This document shows, in pieces, positions 17,916 through 28,868 of a stretch of 64,000 nt of DNA. The notes below the pieces were generated by a model, which saw only the letters and a list, made by a program, of their open reading frames with translations, searched no databases and was not told where the DNA came from. This stretch comes from Burkholderia pyrrocinia (GTDB taxonomy: Bacteria; Pseudomonadota; Gammaproteobacteria; Burkholderiales; Burkholderiaceae), in contig NZ_CP094459.1 in NCBI RefSeq assembly GCF_022809715.1, positions 3,038,001-3,102,000 of the forward strand, read 5' to 3'. Each line of letters starts with the position of its first letter. The first letter of the stretch is position 1. The translations under genes were made by a program, and so were the position numbers.

Positions 17916-19082
17916 TTACTTGCCTTCGGCAGCCGTGACGACCTTCTGCGCGGCTTCTTCCATGCTGTCCGCCGAGATGATCGGCAGGCCCGAGTCGGCC
18001 AGCATCTTCTTGCCGAGGTCCTCGTTCGTGCCCTTCATGCGCACGACGAGCGGCACCTTCAGGTTCACGGCCTTCGAACCGGCGATCACGCCTTCCGCGA
18101 TCACGTCGCAGCGCATGATGCCGCCGAAGATGTTCACGAGGATCGCCTTCAGGTCCGGGTTCTTCAGCATCAGCTTGAACGCTTCCGTGACCTTCTCGGT
18201 CGTCGCGCCACCGCCGACGTCCAGGAAGTTCGCCGGCTCGCCGCCGAACAGCTTGATGGTGTCCATCGTCGCCATTGCCAGGCCTGCGCCGTTCACGAGA
18301 CAGCCGATGTTGCCGTCGAGGGAGATGTACGCGAGGTCGAACTTCGACGCTTCGATTTCAGCCGGATCTTCTTCGTCCAGATCGCGGTACGCGACGATTT
18401 CCGGGTGGCGGAACAGCGCGTTCGAGTCGAAGTTGAACTTCGCGTCGAGTGCGATGACCTTGCCGTCGCCGGAGACGTTCAGCGGGTTGATTTCAGCCAG
18501 CGACGCGTCGGTTTCCCAGAATGCCTTGTACAGGCCTTGCAGGATCGCACGCGCTTGCGGAATCGAAGCAGCCGGCACGCCGATCTTCGCGGCGAGGTCG
18601 TCGGCTTGAGCATCGAGCAGGCCCGTCGACGGCTCGACGATGACCTTGTGGATCAGTTCCGGGTGCTTTTCGGCAACTTCTTCGATGTCCATGCCGCCTT
18701 CGCTCGAACCCATCAGAACGATCTTTTGCGACACGCGATCGACGACGAGGCTGACATACAGTTCCTGCTTGATGTCGGCGCCTTCTTCGATCATCAGACG
18801 GTTGACCTTCTGGCCTTCCGGACCGGTCTGGTGCGTGACGAGCTGCATGCCGAGGATCTGGTTCGCGTATTCGCGCACCTGCTCGATCGACTTCGCCACC
18901 TTCACGCCGCCGCCCTTGCCGCGACCACCCGCGTGGATCTGAGCCTTGACGACCCACACCGGGCCGCCGAGTTCTTCCGCCACCTTGACGGCCTCGTCAA
19001 CCGAGAACGCCGGCTTGCCGCGCGGTACCGCGACTCCGAATTTCCGCAGGATTTCCTTACCCTGGTACTCGTGAATCTTCAT
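17916..19082 (-). CDS. sucC: Succinyl-CoA synthetase beta subunit SucC
   Basis: The 388-residue ATP-grasp protein begins [22 protein letters not shown], the signature N-terminus of SucC. The nucleotide-binding [19 protein letters not shown] follows at about 40-58. The [15 protein letters not shown] segment near residues 315-330 contributes the succinate/CoA-side active site. It is the first gene of sucCD, 64 bases before sucD, and the operon ends in the hairpin at 16919. The heterotetramer acts in the TCA cycle in the cytosol. Confidence 0.97.
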   Translation of the reverse strand: MKIHEYQGKEILRKFGVAVPRGKPAFSVDEAVKVAEELGGPVWVVKAQIHAGGRGKGGGVKVAKSIEQVREYANQILGMQLVTHQTGPEGQKVNRLMIEEGADIKQELYVSLVVDRVSQKIVLMGSSEGGMDIEEVAEKHPELIHKVIVEPSTGLLDAQADDLAAKIGVPAASIPQARAILQGLYKAFWETDASLAEINPLNVSGDGKVIALDAKFNFDSNALFRHPEIVAYRDLDEEDPAEIEASKFDLAYISLDGNIGCLVNGAGLAMATMDTIKLFGGEPANFLDVGGGATTEKVTEAFKLMLKNPDLKAILVNIFGGIMRCDVIAEGVIAGSKAVNLKVPLVVRMKGTNEDLGKKMLADSGLPIISADSMEEAAQKVVTAAEGK

Positions 19083-19150
19083 GCGTGATTCCCTTCAGTC
19101 TGAGAGTTGGATGAAAAGTCGCTTAAGACGCTTCTTCGAATGATTTCCGT

Positions 19151-19759
19151 TCATTCCTTCGTGCTGCCGTCAACGGGCACATCCGGCCGACTCGCGCCAT
19201 ACCAGCGCGGGTAGTACTGCCGCACGACCTCGCCGTCGAACCGCAGCGCACGGCAGCGGCCGAGCTGGAAAGGCGGTTCGTCGCGCACGCCGTCGTGATC
19301 CGGCCCTTCGCCACCCTCCTCGCGCACGTTCCACACGTCACCGGCGAACGCCTGGATCGCTGCCGTCGGCAGCACGGCGCACAGTTCGGTGAGATGGGAG
19401 CAGCCTGCGACACCGGACAGCAGTCGGTTCGCATCGCGGCGGAAGTGGCGGAAGAGATTGAGCCCGATGAGGGCCCGATAGGCGGGAGGGGCGGATTGAC
19501 ACTGACCGGGATAGGGCACCCATTCCGAAGACGCTTCGGCGTCGACGACATTGAGTTCACGATCGATAGTCACGCGCAGCCAGAGTTCGTGGATCGGCAG
19601 GCCCTGGGGCCGGATGCCCGACGCAAGCGCGACATCGCGCGGCTTGTGGTCGGTCAGGCAGGCTTCGATGTCCCACAAGCCGTCGCCGCGCTCGTAAGCT
19701 TCCGCTCGGATTGCGCGTCGATGTCGCAACTGACGGGGCACGGGCTCGGATAGCGGCAT
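19151..19759 (-). CDS. DUF2889-like conserved protein
   Basis: The 202-residue cytosolic protein starts at 19759 (MPLSEPVPRQLRHRRAIRAEAYERGDGLWDIEACLTDHK). The pattern 'RxIxxxAYxRxDGLWDIEAxLxDxK' and later CSHLTELC resemble the DUF2889 family, of unknown function. In-frame sequence back to 20068 is not protein-like and is excluded. It lies between sucC and recX on the same strand, but with a gap of about 145 bases from recX. Confidence 0.75.
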   Translation of the reverse strand: MPLSEPVPRQLRHRRAIRAEAYERGDGLWDIEACLTDHKPRDVALASGIRPQGLPIHELWLRVTIDRELNVVDAEASSEWVPYPGQCQSAPPAYRALIGLNLFRHFRRDANRLLSGVAGCSHLTELCAVLPTAAIQAFAGDVWNVREEGGEGPDHDGVRDEPPFQLGRCRALRFDGEVVRQYYPRWYGASRPDVPVDGSTKE

Positions 19760-19905
19760 GCTGGAGGTTGAGGCCGAAGAGGAAAACCCACGGATTTTAG
19801 CATATTGGGTATTTGAGACAGTTTGACGCGACGGCGGGTATTCCCGCCTGTCCGGGAGCGGTTGCGTTGCAGCAAAATCGCGCGCCACGCGCGCGACCGG
19901 AGCGC

Positions 19906-20774
19906 TCAATCGTCGATCGGGAAATCGTCGCCGACCTTCAGCAACTTCACGATGGTCGCGCTCGAGAAGCCGCGCGCAGCGAGAAAGCGCGCCTGCTTCG
20001 CACGCTCGGCCGGCGTTTGCGGCAATGCACCGAACTTCTTGCGCCAGACCGCCTGCGCGCGGGCCCATTCGGTCTCGCGCAGCTGCGCGTTCACTTCCTC
20101 AACGAGCGTGTCGCCGACCGCATGGCGCTTCAACTCGCTGACGATGCGCGCGACCCCGACGCGCGACGCACGACGATGCACGAGGCTCTCGGCGAAACGC
20201 GCGTCGGACAGCCAGCCTTCCTTCTCCAGCGCATCGAGCACCGGTTCGACGGACTCGTCTTCGCCGACATACGGCGCGAGCTTGCGCGCGAGTTCCGTGC
20301 GGCTGTATTCGCGCCTGGACAGATAGCCGAGCGCGCGGCCCTTCAACGAACGTTGCGGCTTCGACGACTTGCGTTTGCCGGCATCCGGATCGTCGCCGGA
20401 AGCAGCGCTTGAAGCAGCGCCGGACGCACGGCGCGTGCGGCGCGGATGCTGGCTGCTGCGCGTATAGACATCTTCCCTGGCAGGTGCCGACGCATCGGAT
20501 GCGCGATTGCCCGGGAAGCTGACGCCGGACACGCGACGGCGGGACCGGTCGTGCGCGTCGAACGATTCATCGTCATCGAACGGATCGTCCGGTGCGGCAA
20601 TCTCAAACGAAACGAGGGCATCGTCAGATGCCCTCGTCGCGGTGCGGTTCGCGGCGTTGCTGCCAGCGACCCGCCGGTCGGCGCCCGAGGATCCGGCTCG
20701 CCGGCCGGAGCGACCCGCCGTTTCGGGCGCGTCGCTCTCCTCCGGCTCGCCAGCCTGACCTCGGCGCCCGACCA

Positions 20775-20775
<1 letters not shown>
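19906..20775 (-). CDS. recX: RecA modulator RecX with long N-terminal extension
   Basis: The C-terminal half (about residues 140-289: SLKGRALGYLSRREYSRTELARKL, EKEGWLSDARFAESLVHRR, ARGFSSATIVKLL) is a complete RecX fold of three three-helix repeats. RecX binds RecA filaments and limits their activity. The first roughly 140 residues are Ser/Arg/Asp-rich low complexity and have no counterpart in typical RecX of 150-170 aa. The ATG at 20775 shares one base with the recA stop (TGATG), so the pair is translationally coupled and co-regulated by LexA. Confidence 0.9.
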
Positions 20776-21845
<1,070 letters not shown>

Positions 21846-21920
21846 GAATCGTCCTTTGCTATGATGAGCAGCGTCTGTTAAAGGCGCGCCCGCTTTCAAG
21901 CGCCGCCCACGAATGCAGAC

Positions 21921-21949
21921 ACTGTATAAAAAAACAGTGTTTTATGCAA
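21921..21949 (-). promoter_or_regulatory. recA sigma-70 promoter
   Basis: On the minus strand TTGCAT (21949-21944) and TACAGT (21926-21921) are separated by 17 bases, about 75 bases upstream of the recA start. The LexA box lies over the spacer and -10 element, the usual repression geometry. Confidence 0.75.
21922..21937 (-). promoter_or_regulatory. LexA (SOS) box of recA
   Basis: CTGTATAAAAAAACAG fits the proteobacterial LexA consensus CTGT-N8-ACAG perfectly. It sits 77 bases before recA and on the far side also about 100 bases before the response-regulator gene. Confidence 0.93.
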
Positions 21950-22035
21950 GCCCGCAATGCGGGCTGCGTTGTACACGAATAACTTCGGAGACAGCCGCGC
22001 CGGCGCGAACACCCTGCCGGCCATCGGTCAGCAAC

Positions 22036-22764
22036 ATGCGAATTCTCATCGCCGAAGACGACAGCATACTCGCGGACGGCCTCACCCGGTCACTCCGCCA
22101 ATCGGGCTATGCGGTCGACCACGTGAAGAACGGCGTCGATGCCGATACGGCGCTGTCGATGCAGACATTCGACCTGCTGATCCTCGATCTCGGGCTGCCG
22201 AAAATGTCCGGGCTCGACGTGCTCAAGCGCCTGCGCGCCCGCAATTCCAACCTCCCCGTGCTGATCCTGACCGCCGCCGACAGCGTCGACGAGCGCGTGA
22301 AGGGCCTCGATCTCGGCGCGGACGATTACATGGCCAAGCCGTTCGCACTCAACGAACTCGAGGCACGCGTGCGCGCACTGACCCGGCGCGGCGCGGGCGG
22401 CGGCCCGACCGTCGTGCGGCACGGCTCGCTCGCATTCGACCAGGTCGGCCGCATCGCGTACGCGAACGATCACGTGCTCGATCTGTCCGCGCGCGAACTC
22501 GGCCTGCTCGAGGTGCTGCTGCAGCGGATCGGCCGGCTCGTATCGAAGGAGCAGCTCGTCGACCATCTGTGCGAATGGGGCGAGGAAGTCAGCAACAACG
22601 CGATCGAAGTCTACGTGCACCGGCTGCGCAAGAAGATCGAACCGAGCGGCGTCCGGATCTCGACCGTGCGCGGCCTCGGCTATTGCCTCGAAAAGGTCGC
22701 GCCCGCCGCGCCGGCCGACACCACAGCGCCCCAGCCCGCGACGGCCGGCACGCCGCTGCGCTGA
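22036..22764 (+). CDS. OmpR-family response regulator (QseB/TctD-like)
   Basis: The 242-residue protein begins MRILIAEDDSILADGL. The receiver domain (1-115) has the acidic pair in EDD, the phospho-acceptor D51 in LILDLGLPKMSG, and K101 in MAKPF. The C-terminal winged helix (about 125-225) has the AYVHRLRKKIE-like YVHRLRKKIEPSG and TVRGLGYCL motifs. A partner sensor kinase starts 17 bases downstream. The pair most resembles QseBC/TctDE systems; the signal is not evident. The start at 22036 is fixed by the receiver N-terminus. Confidence 0.92.
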   Translation: MRILIAEDDSILADGLTRSLRQSGYAVDHVKNGVDADTALSMQTFDLLILDLGLPKMSGLDVLKRLRARNSNLPVLILTAADSVDERVKGLDLGADDYMAKPFALNELEARVRALTRRGAGGGPTVVRHGSLAFDQVGRIAYANDHVLDLSARELGLLEVLLQRIGRLVSKEQLVDHLCEWGEEVSNNAIEVYVHRLRKKIEPSGVRISTVRGLGYCLEKVAPAAPADTTAPQPATAGTPLR

Positions 22765-22781
22765 AGCCGGGCGTCGCCGCG

Positions 22782-24329
22782 ATGGCCACGCCGGCCCATT
22801 CCCGCCACCCGACCGGCGCGCCGTCGTCGGCCGCCGACGATGCGCGCGACGCGCGCTACGAGAACCCGTTCGCGCCGCCCGACGAAACCGATGCGCCCGA
22901 GGCGCCGCGCCCGCGCTCGCTGTTCGGCGAAATCCTCGACTGGATGCTCGCGCCGCTGCTGCTACTGTGGCCGATGAGCATCGCCGTCACCTATCTCGTC
23001 GCGAAGACGATCGCGAACGGCCCGTTCGACCGCGCGCTCGAGACCAACGCATACGTGCTCGCGCGCCAGATCCACCCGGTGAACGGCGTCGCCGAGCTGA
23101 CGCTGCCGGAGCAGACGCGCGACTTCCTGCGCGCGGACAACGTCGACAGCGTCTACTTCCAGGTGCTCGGCGCGCGCGGCGAGCTGGTCGCGGGCGAAGC
23201 CGACATGCCGCTGCCGCGCGACGAGGACCGCCCGCCGCCGGGCGTCGTCGTGTTTCGCGACGACCTGCTGCGCGGCAACGACGTGCGCGTCGCATATACG
23301 ACGGTCGCGCTGCCGCAGGCGAGCGGCACGCAGCCGGTGCTCGTGCAGGTCGGCGAGACGCTCGACAAGCGCAACGCGCTCGCGAACGACATCATCAAGG
23401 GCGTGATCCTGCCGCAGTTCGTGATCCTGCCGCTCGCGATCCTGCTCGTCTGGTTCGGGCTGTCGCGCGGGCTCGCGCCGCTCAATGCGCTGCAGGCGCA
23501 CATCCGCGCGCGGCGGCCCGACGACCTGTCGCCCGTCGAGGCGCAGCGCGCACCGCCCGAGATCGAACCGCTCGTCACGTCGTTCAACGACCTGCTCGCG
23601 CGTCTCGAACAGAACATGGCGCTGCAAAAGCGCTTCATCGCCGACGCCGCGCACCAGATGAAGACGCCGCTCGCGGGCCTGCGCACGCAGGCCGAGTTCG
23701 CGCTGCGCCACCCCGTGCCGCCCGACGTGCAGCGCTCGCTCGAGCAGATCGCGACGAGCTCCGAGCAGGCCGCGCGGCTCGTCACGCAACTGCTTGCGCT
23801 CGCGCGCGCCGAGAACCGCGCGAGCGGGCTCACGTTCGAGCCGGTCGAGATCGCCGCGCTCGCACGGCGCGCGGTGCGCGACTGGGTGCAGGCCGCGCTC
23901 GCGAAGCGGATGGATCTCGGCTACGAAGGCCCGCCGGACGACGCGCCGCTCGACGTCGACGGCAACCCGGTGATGCTGCGCGAGATGCTCGGCAACCTGA
24001 TCGACAACGCGATCCGCTACACGCCGGAAGGCGGCCGCATCACGGTGCGCGTGCGCGCCGATCGCGCGGCGCGGCTCGCGCATCTCGAAGTCGAGGACAC
24101 GGGGCCCGGCATCCCGGCCGCCGAACGCGAGCGCGTCGTCGAGCGCTTCTACCGGATCCTCGGCCGCGAAGGCGACGGCAGCGGCCTCGGGCTCGCGATC
24201 GTGCGCGAGATCGCCACGCAGCACGGCGGCACGCTGACGCTCGACGATCACGTCTACCAGCAGGCGCCCCGCCTCGCCGGCACGCTCGTGCGCGTCAGCC
24301 TGCCGCTGGCGGAAACCGCTCCGGATTAA
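22782..24329 (+). CDS. Sensor histidine kinase (TctE/QseC-like)
   Basis: The protein has 515 residues from ATG 22782. Two membrane helices (about 54-75 and 206-226) flank a periplasmic sensor of about 130 residues resembling the 2CSK_N domain. The H-box is FIADAAHQMKTPLAG with H291. The N box LGNLIDNAIRYTPEGG lies near 395-410, followed by DTGPGIP and GSGLGLAIV for ATP binding. It autophosphorylates H291 and passes phosphate to D51 of the upstream regulator. A proline- and acid-rich cytosolic N-terminus of about 45 residues precedes the first helix. Confidence 0.92.
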   Translation: MATPAHSRHPTGAPSSAADDARDARYENPFAPPDETDAPEAPRPRSLFGEILDWMLAPLLLLWPMSIAVTYLVAKTIANGPFDRALETNAYVLARQIHPVNGVAELTLPEQTRDFLRADNVDSVYFQVLGARGELVAGEADMPLPRDEDRPPPGVVVFRDDLLRGNDVRVAYTTVALPQASGTQPVLVQVGETLDKRNALANDIIKGVILPQFVILPLAILLVWFGLSRGLAPLNALQAHIRARRPDDLSPVEAQRAPPEIEPLVTSFNDLLARLEQNMALQKRFIADAAHQMKTPLAGLRTQAEFALRHPVPPDVQRSLEQIATSSEQAARLVTQLLALARAENRASGLTFEPVEIAALARRAVRDWVQAALAKRMDLGYEGPPDDAPLDVDGNPVMLREMLGNLIDNAIRYTPEGGRITVRVRADRAARLAHLEVEDTGPGIPAAERERVVERFYRILGREGDGSGLGLAIVREIATQHGGTLTLDDHVYQQAPRLAGTLVRVSLPLAETAPD

Positions 24330-24555
24330 CCCTGACGCGCACTGCAGCAATGCGACGCGATCGCGCCGAAACCGGCGGTTTGCCGGACGTTCGCACCATG
24401 ATCGGCGCGCGAAGCATCCGGTTCGGCACGGGTTAACGCGCAGTCGTTTTGTGCGCGCGAGTCAGTGCGCCGTAAGTTTCCGTGCCAATAATCGTCGACA
24501 GGCCCGCCCACCCAAGGCGGCCGCATATCTATATCAAGGGACTTGGAGACGATTC

Positions 24556-26214
24556 ATGGCAACGTTAGGCGGGCAAATTTCGCACGCGCCGATGACGGGC
24601 GAAGAGAAAAAGGTGATCTTCGCGTCGTCGCTCGGGACCGTGTTCGAGTGGTACGACTTTTATCTGGCCGGCTCACTCGCGGCCTACATCAGCAAGAGCT
24701 TCTTCTCCGGCGTCAATCCGACCGCCGCGTTCATCTTCACGCTGCTCGGCTTCGCGGCCGGCTTCGCGGTGCGGCCGTTCGGCGCGATCGTGTTCGGCCG
24801 GCTCGGCGACATGGTCGGACGCAAGCACACGTTCCTCGTGACGATCGTGATCATGGGCCTCTCGACGTTCGTGGTCGGCTTCCTGCCCGGCTACTCGTCG
24901 ATCGGCATCGCCGCGCCGGTGATCTTCATCGCGATGCGGCTGCTGCAGGGCCTCGCGCTCGGCGGCGAGTACGGCGGTGCGGCGACCTACGTCGCCGAGC
25001 ATGCGCCGTCGAACCGGCGCGGCTTCTACACCGCGTGGATCCAGACGACCGCGACGCTCGGCCTGTTCCTGTCGCTGCTCGTGATCCTCGGCGTGCGCAC
25101 GTTCATCGGCGAGGAAGCGTTCGGCAACTGGGGCTGGCGCGTGCCGTTCGTCGCATCGATCGCGCTGCTCGCGGTGTCGGTGTGGATCCGGCTGCAGCTG
25201 AACGAATCGCCGGTGTTCCTGCGCATCAAGTCGGAAGGCAAGACGTCGAAGGCGCCGCTGACCGAAGCGTTCGGCCAGTGGAAGAACCTGAAGATCGTGA
25301 TCCTCGCGCTCGTCGGCCTGACCGCCGGCCAGGCCGTCGTGTGGTACACGGGCCAGTTCTACGCGCTGTTCTTCCTCACGCAGACGCTGAAGGTCGACGG
25401 CGCGAGCGCGAACATCCTGATCGCGATCGCGCTCCTGATCGGCACGCCGTTCTTCCTGTTCTTCGGGTCGCTGTCGGACAAGATCGGCCGCAAGCCGATC
25501 ATCCTCGCGGGCTGCCTGATCGCGGCGCTGACCTACTTCCCGCTGTTCAAGGCGCTCACGCACTACGCGAACCCGCAGCTCGAGATCGCCACGCAGAAGG
25601 CACCGATCACCGTCGTCGCCGATCCGGCCACCTGCTCGTTCCAGTTCAACCCGGTCGGCACGTCGAAGTTCACGAACTCGTGCGACATCGCGAAGAGCGC
25701 GCTCGCGAAGGCCGGCCTGAACTACGAGAACGTCGCGGCACCGGCCGGCACGATGGCCGAAATCAAGGTCGGCGATACGGTGATCCCGGCGTACGACGGC
25801 AAGGCGGCCGACGCGAAGGCGCAGGGCGCGGCGTTCGACAAGACGCTCGCATCGACGCTGAAGGGAGCCGGCTACCCGGCGAAGGCCGACCCGGCGCAGC
25901 TCAACTGGCCGATGACGATCGTGATCCTGACGATCCTCGTGATCTACGTGACGATGGTCTACGGGCCGATCGCCGCGATGCTGGTCGAGATGTTCCCGAC
26001 GCGGATCCGCTATACGTCGATGTCGCTGCCCTACCACATCGGCAACGGCTGGTTCGGCGGCTTCCTGCCGGCAACCGCGTTCGCGATCGTCGCGGCGAAG
26101 GGCAACATCTACTCGGGGCTCTGGTATCCGATCATTATCGCGCTGGGCACGTTCGTGATCGGCCTGCTGTTCGTCAAGGAGACGAAGGACTCGAACATCT
26201 ACGCGCAGGATTGA
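24556..26214 (+). CDS. MHS-family (MFS) proton symporter with large internal loop
   Basis: The 552-residue protein has 12 expected helices. It starts MATLGGQISHAPMTGEEKKVIFASSLGTVFEWYDFYLAGSLA, typical of the metabolite:H+ symporter branch (ProP/KgtP/ShiA). The MFS signature GRLGDMVGRKHTFL lies in the first half, and GSLSDKIGRKPIIL repeats it in the second. Residues of roughly 335-450 form an extra hydrophilic loop with two Cys (ATCSFQF, NSCDIAK) between helices, which most family members lack. The substrate is not predictable; dicarboxylates, osmolytes or shikimate are possible. It is monocistronic. Confidence 0.88.
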   Translation: MATLGGQISHAPMTGEEKKVIFASSLGTVFEWYDFYLAGSLAAYISKSFFSGVNPTAAFIFTLLGFAAGFAVRPFGAIVFGRLGDMVGRKHTFLVTIVIMGLSTFVVGFLPGYSSIGIAAPVIFIAMRLLQGLALGGEYGGAATYVAEHAPSNRRGFYTAWIQTTATLGLFLSLLVILGVRTFIGEEAFGNWGWRVPFVASIALLAVSVWIRLQLNESPVFLRIKSEGKTSKAPLTEAFGQWKNLKIVILALVGLTAGQAVVWYTGQFYALFFLTQTLKVDGASANILIAIALLIGTPFFLFFGSLSDKIGRKPIILAGCLIAALTYFPLFKALTHYANPQLEIATQKAPITVVADPATCSFQFNPVGTSKFTNSCDIAKSALAKAGLNYENVAAPAGTMAEIKVGDTVIPAYDGKAADAKAQGAAFDKTLASTLKGAGYPAKADPAQLNWPMTIVILTILVIYVTMVYGPIAAMLVEMFPTRIRYTSMSLPYHIGNGWFGGFLPATAFAIVAAKGNIYSGLWYPIIIALGTFVIGLLFVKETKDSNIYAQD

Positions 26215-26331
26215 TGTCGAAGCGCGGGCTGGCGGCGGTTGCCGGGTTTGCTCCGGTGACCGGCAACCGGCTCCGCGCCGACGCCGGCTCGGGCCGCCGG
26301 CAACTTTTTTCACCTAAGACGAAAAAAGGTG

Positions 26332-26360
26332 TTGACAGCCCGACGGTCGATCTCCATAAT
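26332..26360 (+). promoter_or_regulatory. Sigma-70 promoter of tRNA-Met
   Basis: A perfect TTGACA (26332-26337) and CATAAT (26355-26360) are spaced by 17 bases, with the tRNA 10 bases further on. This is an unusually consensus-like promoter for this genome, as expected for a tRNA gene. Confidence 0.88.
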
Positions 26361-26370
26361 TCATTTCTTC

Positions 26371-26447
<77 letters not shown>

Positions 26448-26456
26448 AATGCAAAA

Positions 26457-26483
26457 GGGCCCAGCGCAAGCTGGGCCCTTTTT
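26457..26483 (+). terminator. Rho-independent terminator of the tRNA gene
   Basis: GGGCCCAGC, loop GCAA, GCTGGGCCC and then TTTTT form a strong hairpin 9 bases after the CCA end. Confidence 0.93.
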
Positions 26484-26631
26484 CTTTGCTTGGAAAAAAC
26501 GCTCCGGTCGCGGTCGGCATCAACGTCATCGGCTTTGCAGCCACGACGATGCCGTAAGGCAAACCAACCGACAGCGCATTAACGATGCCGATGAAACCGG
26601 CGCAGCCGACGACCAGGCCGCACCGCTTCCA

Positions 26632-27606
26632 TCACGCCGCCACCGATCCCCTCTCCAGCTTCGCCGCGTGCGCAAGCACCTTCCCGCGCCAGTTCTCCCC
26701 ACCCTCCAGCGCCGGCGTCGACTCGAACACCTCCGCGATCCAGTCGGCGAACACACGCACCTTCTGCGACAAATGCCGGTTGTGCGGATAAACGATCGAA
26801 ATCGGCTTCGGCTTCGGATTGCAGTCCGGCAGCACCTCGACCAGCGATCCGTCGAGCAGGTTCGGCAGCACCATGAACAGCGTCGGCTGGATCATCCCGA
26901 ATCCTTCGAGCCCGCACGTCACGTAGGCATCCGAATCGTTGACCGTGACCTCCCCGCTCATCCGCACCTCGACCGGCTTGCCGTCGATCATGAACACCCA
27001 CGGAATCGCACGCGCGCCGTGGCTCGAACGGAAATTCACCGCATGATGTTCGGCAAGATCGGCAATCTCGTGCGGCTCGCCGTGACGCGCGATGTAATCG
27101 GGCGACGCACAGGTCACGCGTTTCAGCATCCCGATGCGCCGCGCGACCATCGACGAATCCTCGAGCGGCCCGACCCGGATCATGCAGTCGATCCCCTCCT
27201 CGACCGGATCCACGTAGCGGTCGGAAAGCCCCAGCTCGAGCGTGATGTCCGGATAACGCTGCCGGAAAATCGACAGCGACGGCAGCACGATGCGCCGCCC
27301 GAGCGAACTCGGCATATGGACGCGCAGCACGCCGCTCGGCTTGCGGTTGCCGGTCTGGAAGCTCGCGTCGGCTTCCGCGATCTCCGCGATGATCTTCATG
27401 CAATGCTCGTAGTACGCGGCACCTTCCGGCGTCAGCGACAGCCGGCGCGTCGTCCGGTGCATCAGGCGCACGCCGAGCAGCGCCTCGAGATTCTGGATGA
27501 TGGTCGTCACCGACGCGCGCGGCATCGCGAGCGTCTCGGCCGCGCGCGTAAAGCTGTTCGCGTCGACCACACGGGTAAAAACTTCCATTGCCTGGATGCG
27601 GTCCAT
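26632..27606 (-). CDS. LysR-family transcriptional regulator
   Basis: The 324-residue protein has an N-terminal winged HTH (1-60: MEVFTRVVDANSFTRAAETLAMPRASVTTIIQNLEALLGVRLMHRTTRRLSLTPEG, the standard LTTR segment). A periplasmic-binding-protein-like effector domain covers about 90-295. The RRLSLTPEGAAYYE pattern and the PHNRHLSQKVRVFADW end place it in the large LTTR branch near AaeR/DmlR. No divergent target gene is adjacent: the tRNA terminator lies downstream and the GlxA-type gene upstream on the same strand. Confidence 0.9.
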   Translation of the reverse strand: MDRIQAMEVFTRVVDANSFTRAAETLAMPRASVTTIIQNLEALLGVRLMHRTTRRLSLTPEGAAYYEHCMKIIAEIAEADASFQTGNRKPSGVLRVHMPSSLGRRIVLPSLSIFRQRYPDITLELGLSDRYVDPVEEGIDCMIRVGPLEDSSMVARRIGMLKRVTCASPDYIARHGEPHEIADLAEHHAVNFRSSHGARAIPWVFMIDGKPVEVRMSGEVTVNDSDAYVTCGLEGFGMIQPTLFMVLPNLLDGSLVEVLPDCNPKPKPISIVYPHNRHLSQKVRVFADWIAEVFESTPALEGGENWRGKVLAHAAKLERGSVAA

Positions 27607-27779
27607 GCTGCCCCCTTCGAATCGCCAACAGGACAGAATAGAGCGCGCGGCGGGCGCGACACAAGCCCCCGCCTATTGTTCTCCAACCCGGAATAGTCTT
27701 GGTGCTTCGCACTGGAAAATGATCGGTTTTCGTTCAGTTCCAGACGACAACCGCTCCGGCCCCGATCGCGCGCCGCGCG

Positions 27780-28751
27780 TTACCGCACGAACCGCTCCCG
27801 ATACGCCTGCGGCGACACGCCCAGCACACGCACGAAGCTGCGCCGCAACGTCTCCTCCGAGCCGAATCCGCACCGCGCGGCGATCCGCTTGACGGGCCAG
27901 GTCGTTTCACCGAGCAGGCGCTGCGCGGCCTCGACGCGGATCTGCTCGACCGCGCGCGCGGGCGTGCGGCCGGTTCCCGCGCGATAGTGGCGCACGAAGC
28001 TGCGCTCGCTCATGCGCACGCGCTCGGCCAGCGCGGGCACCGACAGGTCGGCCGTCAGGTGCTCGGCCATCCACGCATGCAGTTCGCCGAACCGGTCGTC
28101 GGTGCGCTGCATCGACAGCATCGCGCTGAACTGCGCCTGTCCGCCCGGACGCTTCAGGAACACGACGAGTTCGCGTGCGGCGTCGAGCGCGGTCGCGCGG
28201 CCGAGATCCTCCTCGACCAGCGCGAGCGCGAGATCGATGCCGGCCGTCACGCCGGCCGACGTCCACAGCGCGCCTTCGCGGATGAAGATCGGATCGGCTT
28301 CGACGCGCACGTTCGGGTAGCGCGCCGCGAATTCGTCGCAGCGCGACCAGTGCGTGACCGCGCGCCGCCCTTCGAGCAGGCCGGCCTCGGCCAGCAGGAA
28401 CGCGCCGGTGCAGACCGACGCAACGCGCCGCGCGCGCTCCGTCTGCTGCCGCACCCAGCGCACCAGCCGGACATCCTGCGATGCCGCGTGCACGCCCTTG
28501 CCGCCGGCGACGATCACCGTATCGGGACGGCGCGCGGCCGAGCGCAGCGACTCGGCCATCACGACGAGGCCCGACGACGTCTCGACGGGCCCGGCGTCCG
28601 CCGCGACGACACGCGGCGCATACGGCGCCGGCTGCCCGCGCTCCAGCGCGAGTTCGTTGACGGACGCGAACACCTGCAGCGGCCCCGACACATCGAGCAA
28701 TTGCGCGCGGGGGAACGCGAGGATCAGGATCGAACGCGGGGCGGCAGGCAT
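27780..28751 (-). CDS. GlxA-type AraC regulator with DJ-1/PfpI domain
   Basis: The 323-residue protein starts at 28751 (MPAAPRSILILAFPRAQLLDVSGPLQVF). The N-terminal DJ-1/PfpI-like domain (about 5-180) keeps VASVCTGAFLLAEAGLL with a Cys at the nucleophile elbow. Two AraC helix-turn-helix motifs follow (about 215-315; SVPALAERVRMSERSFVRHY and RIAARCGFGSEETLRRSF). It is divergent from the isonitrile hydratase gene, whose product shares the DJ-1 fold, so it probably regulates that gene and the cupin behind it. Confidence 0.9.
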   Translation of the reverse strand: MPAAPRSILILAFPRAQLLDVSGPLQVFASVNELALERGQPAPYAPRVVAADAGPVETSSGLVVMAESLRSAARRPDTVIVAGGKGVHAASQDVRLVRWVRQQTERARRVASVCTGAFLLAEAGLLEGRRAVTHWSRCDEFAARYPNVRVEADPIFIREGALWTSAGVTAGIDLALALVEEDLGRATALDAARELVVFLKRPGGQAQFSAMLSMQRTDDRFGELHAWMAEHLTADLSVPALAERVRMSERSFVRHYRAGTGRTPARAVEQIRVEAAQRLLGETTWPVKRIAARCGFGSEETLRRSFVRVLGVSPQAYRERFVR

Positions 28752-28868
28752 GGCGATTGGCTTAAAACGTGGGCGATATGGCAATTTCGCCAAACACTAC
28801 GCGCCTAGAATCGATCTGTCCATCGTGTGCCGGCAACGGCGCGCTCCTCTTTCACCCGGAGTCTTCGC

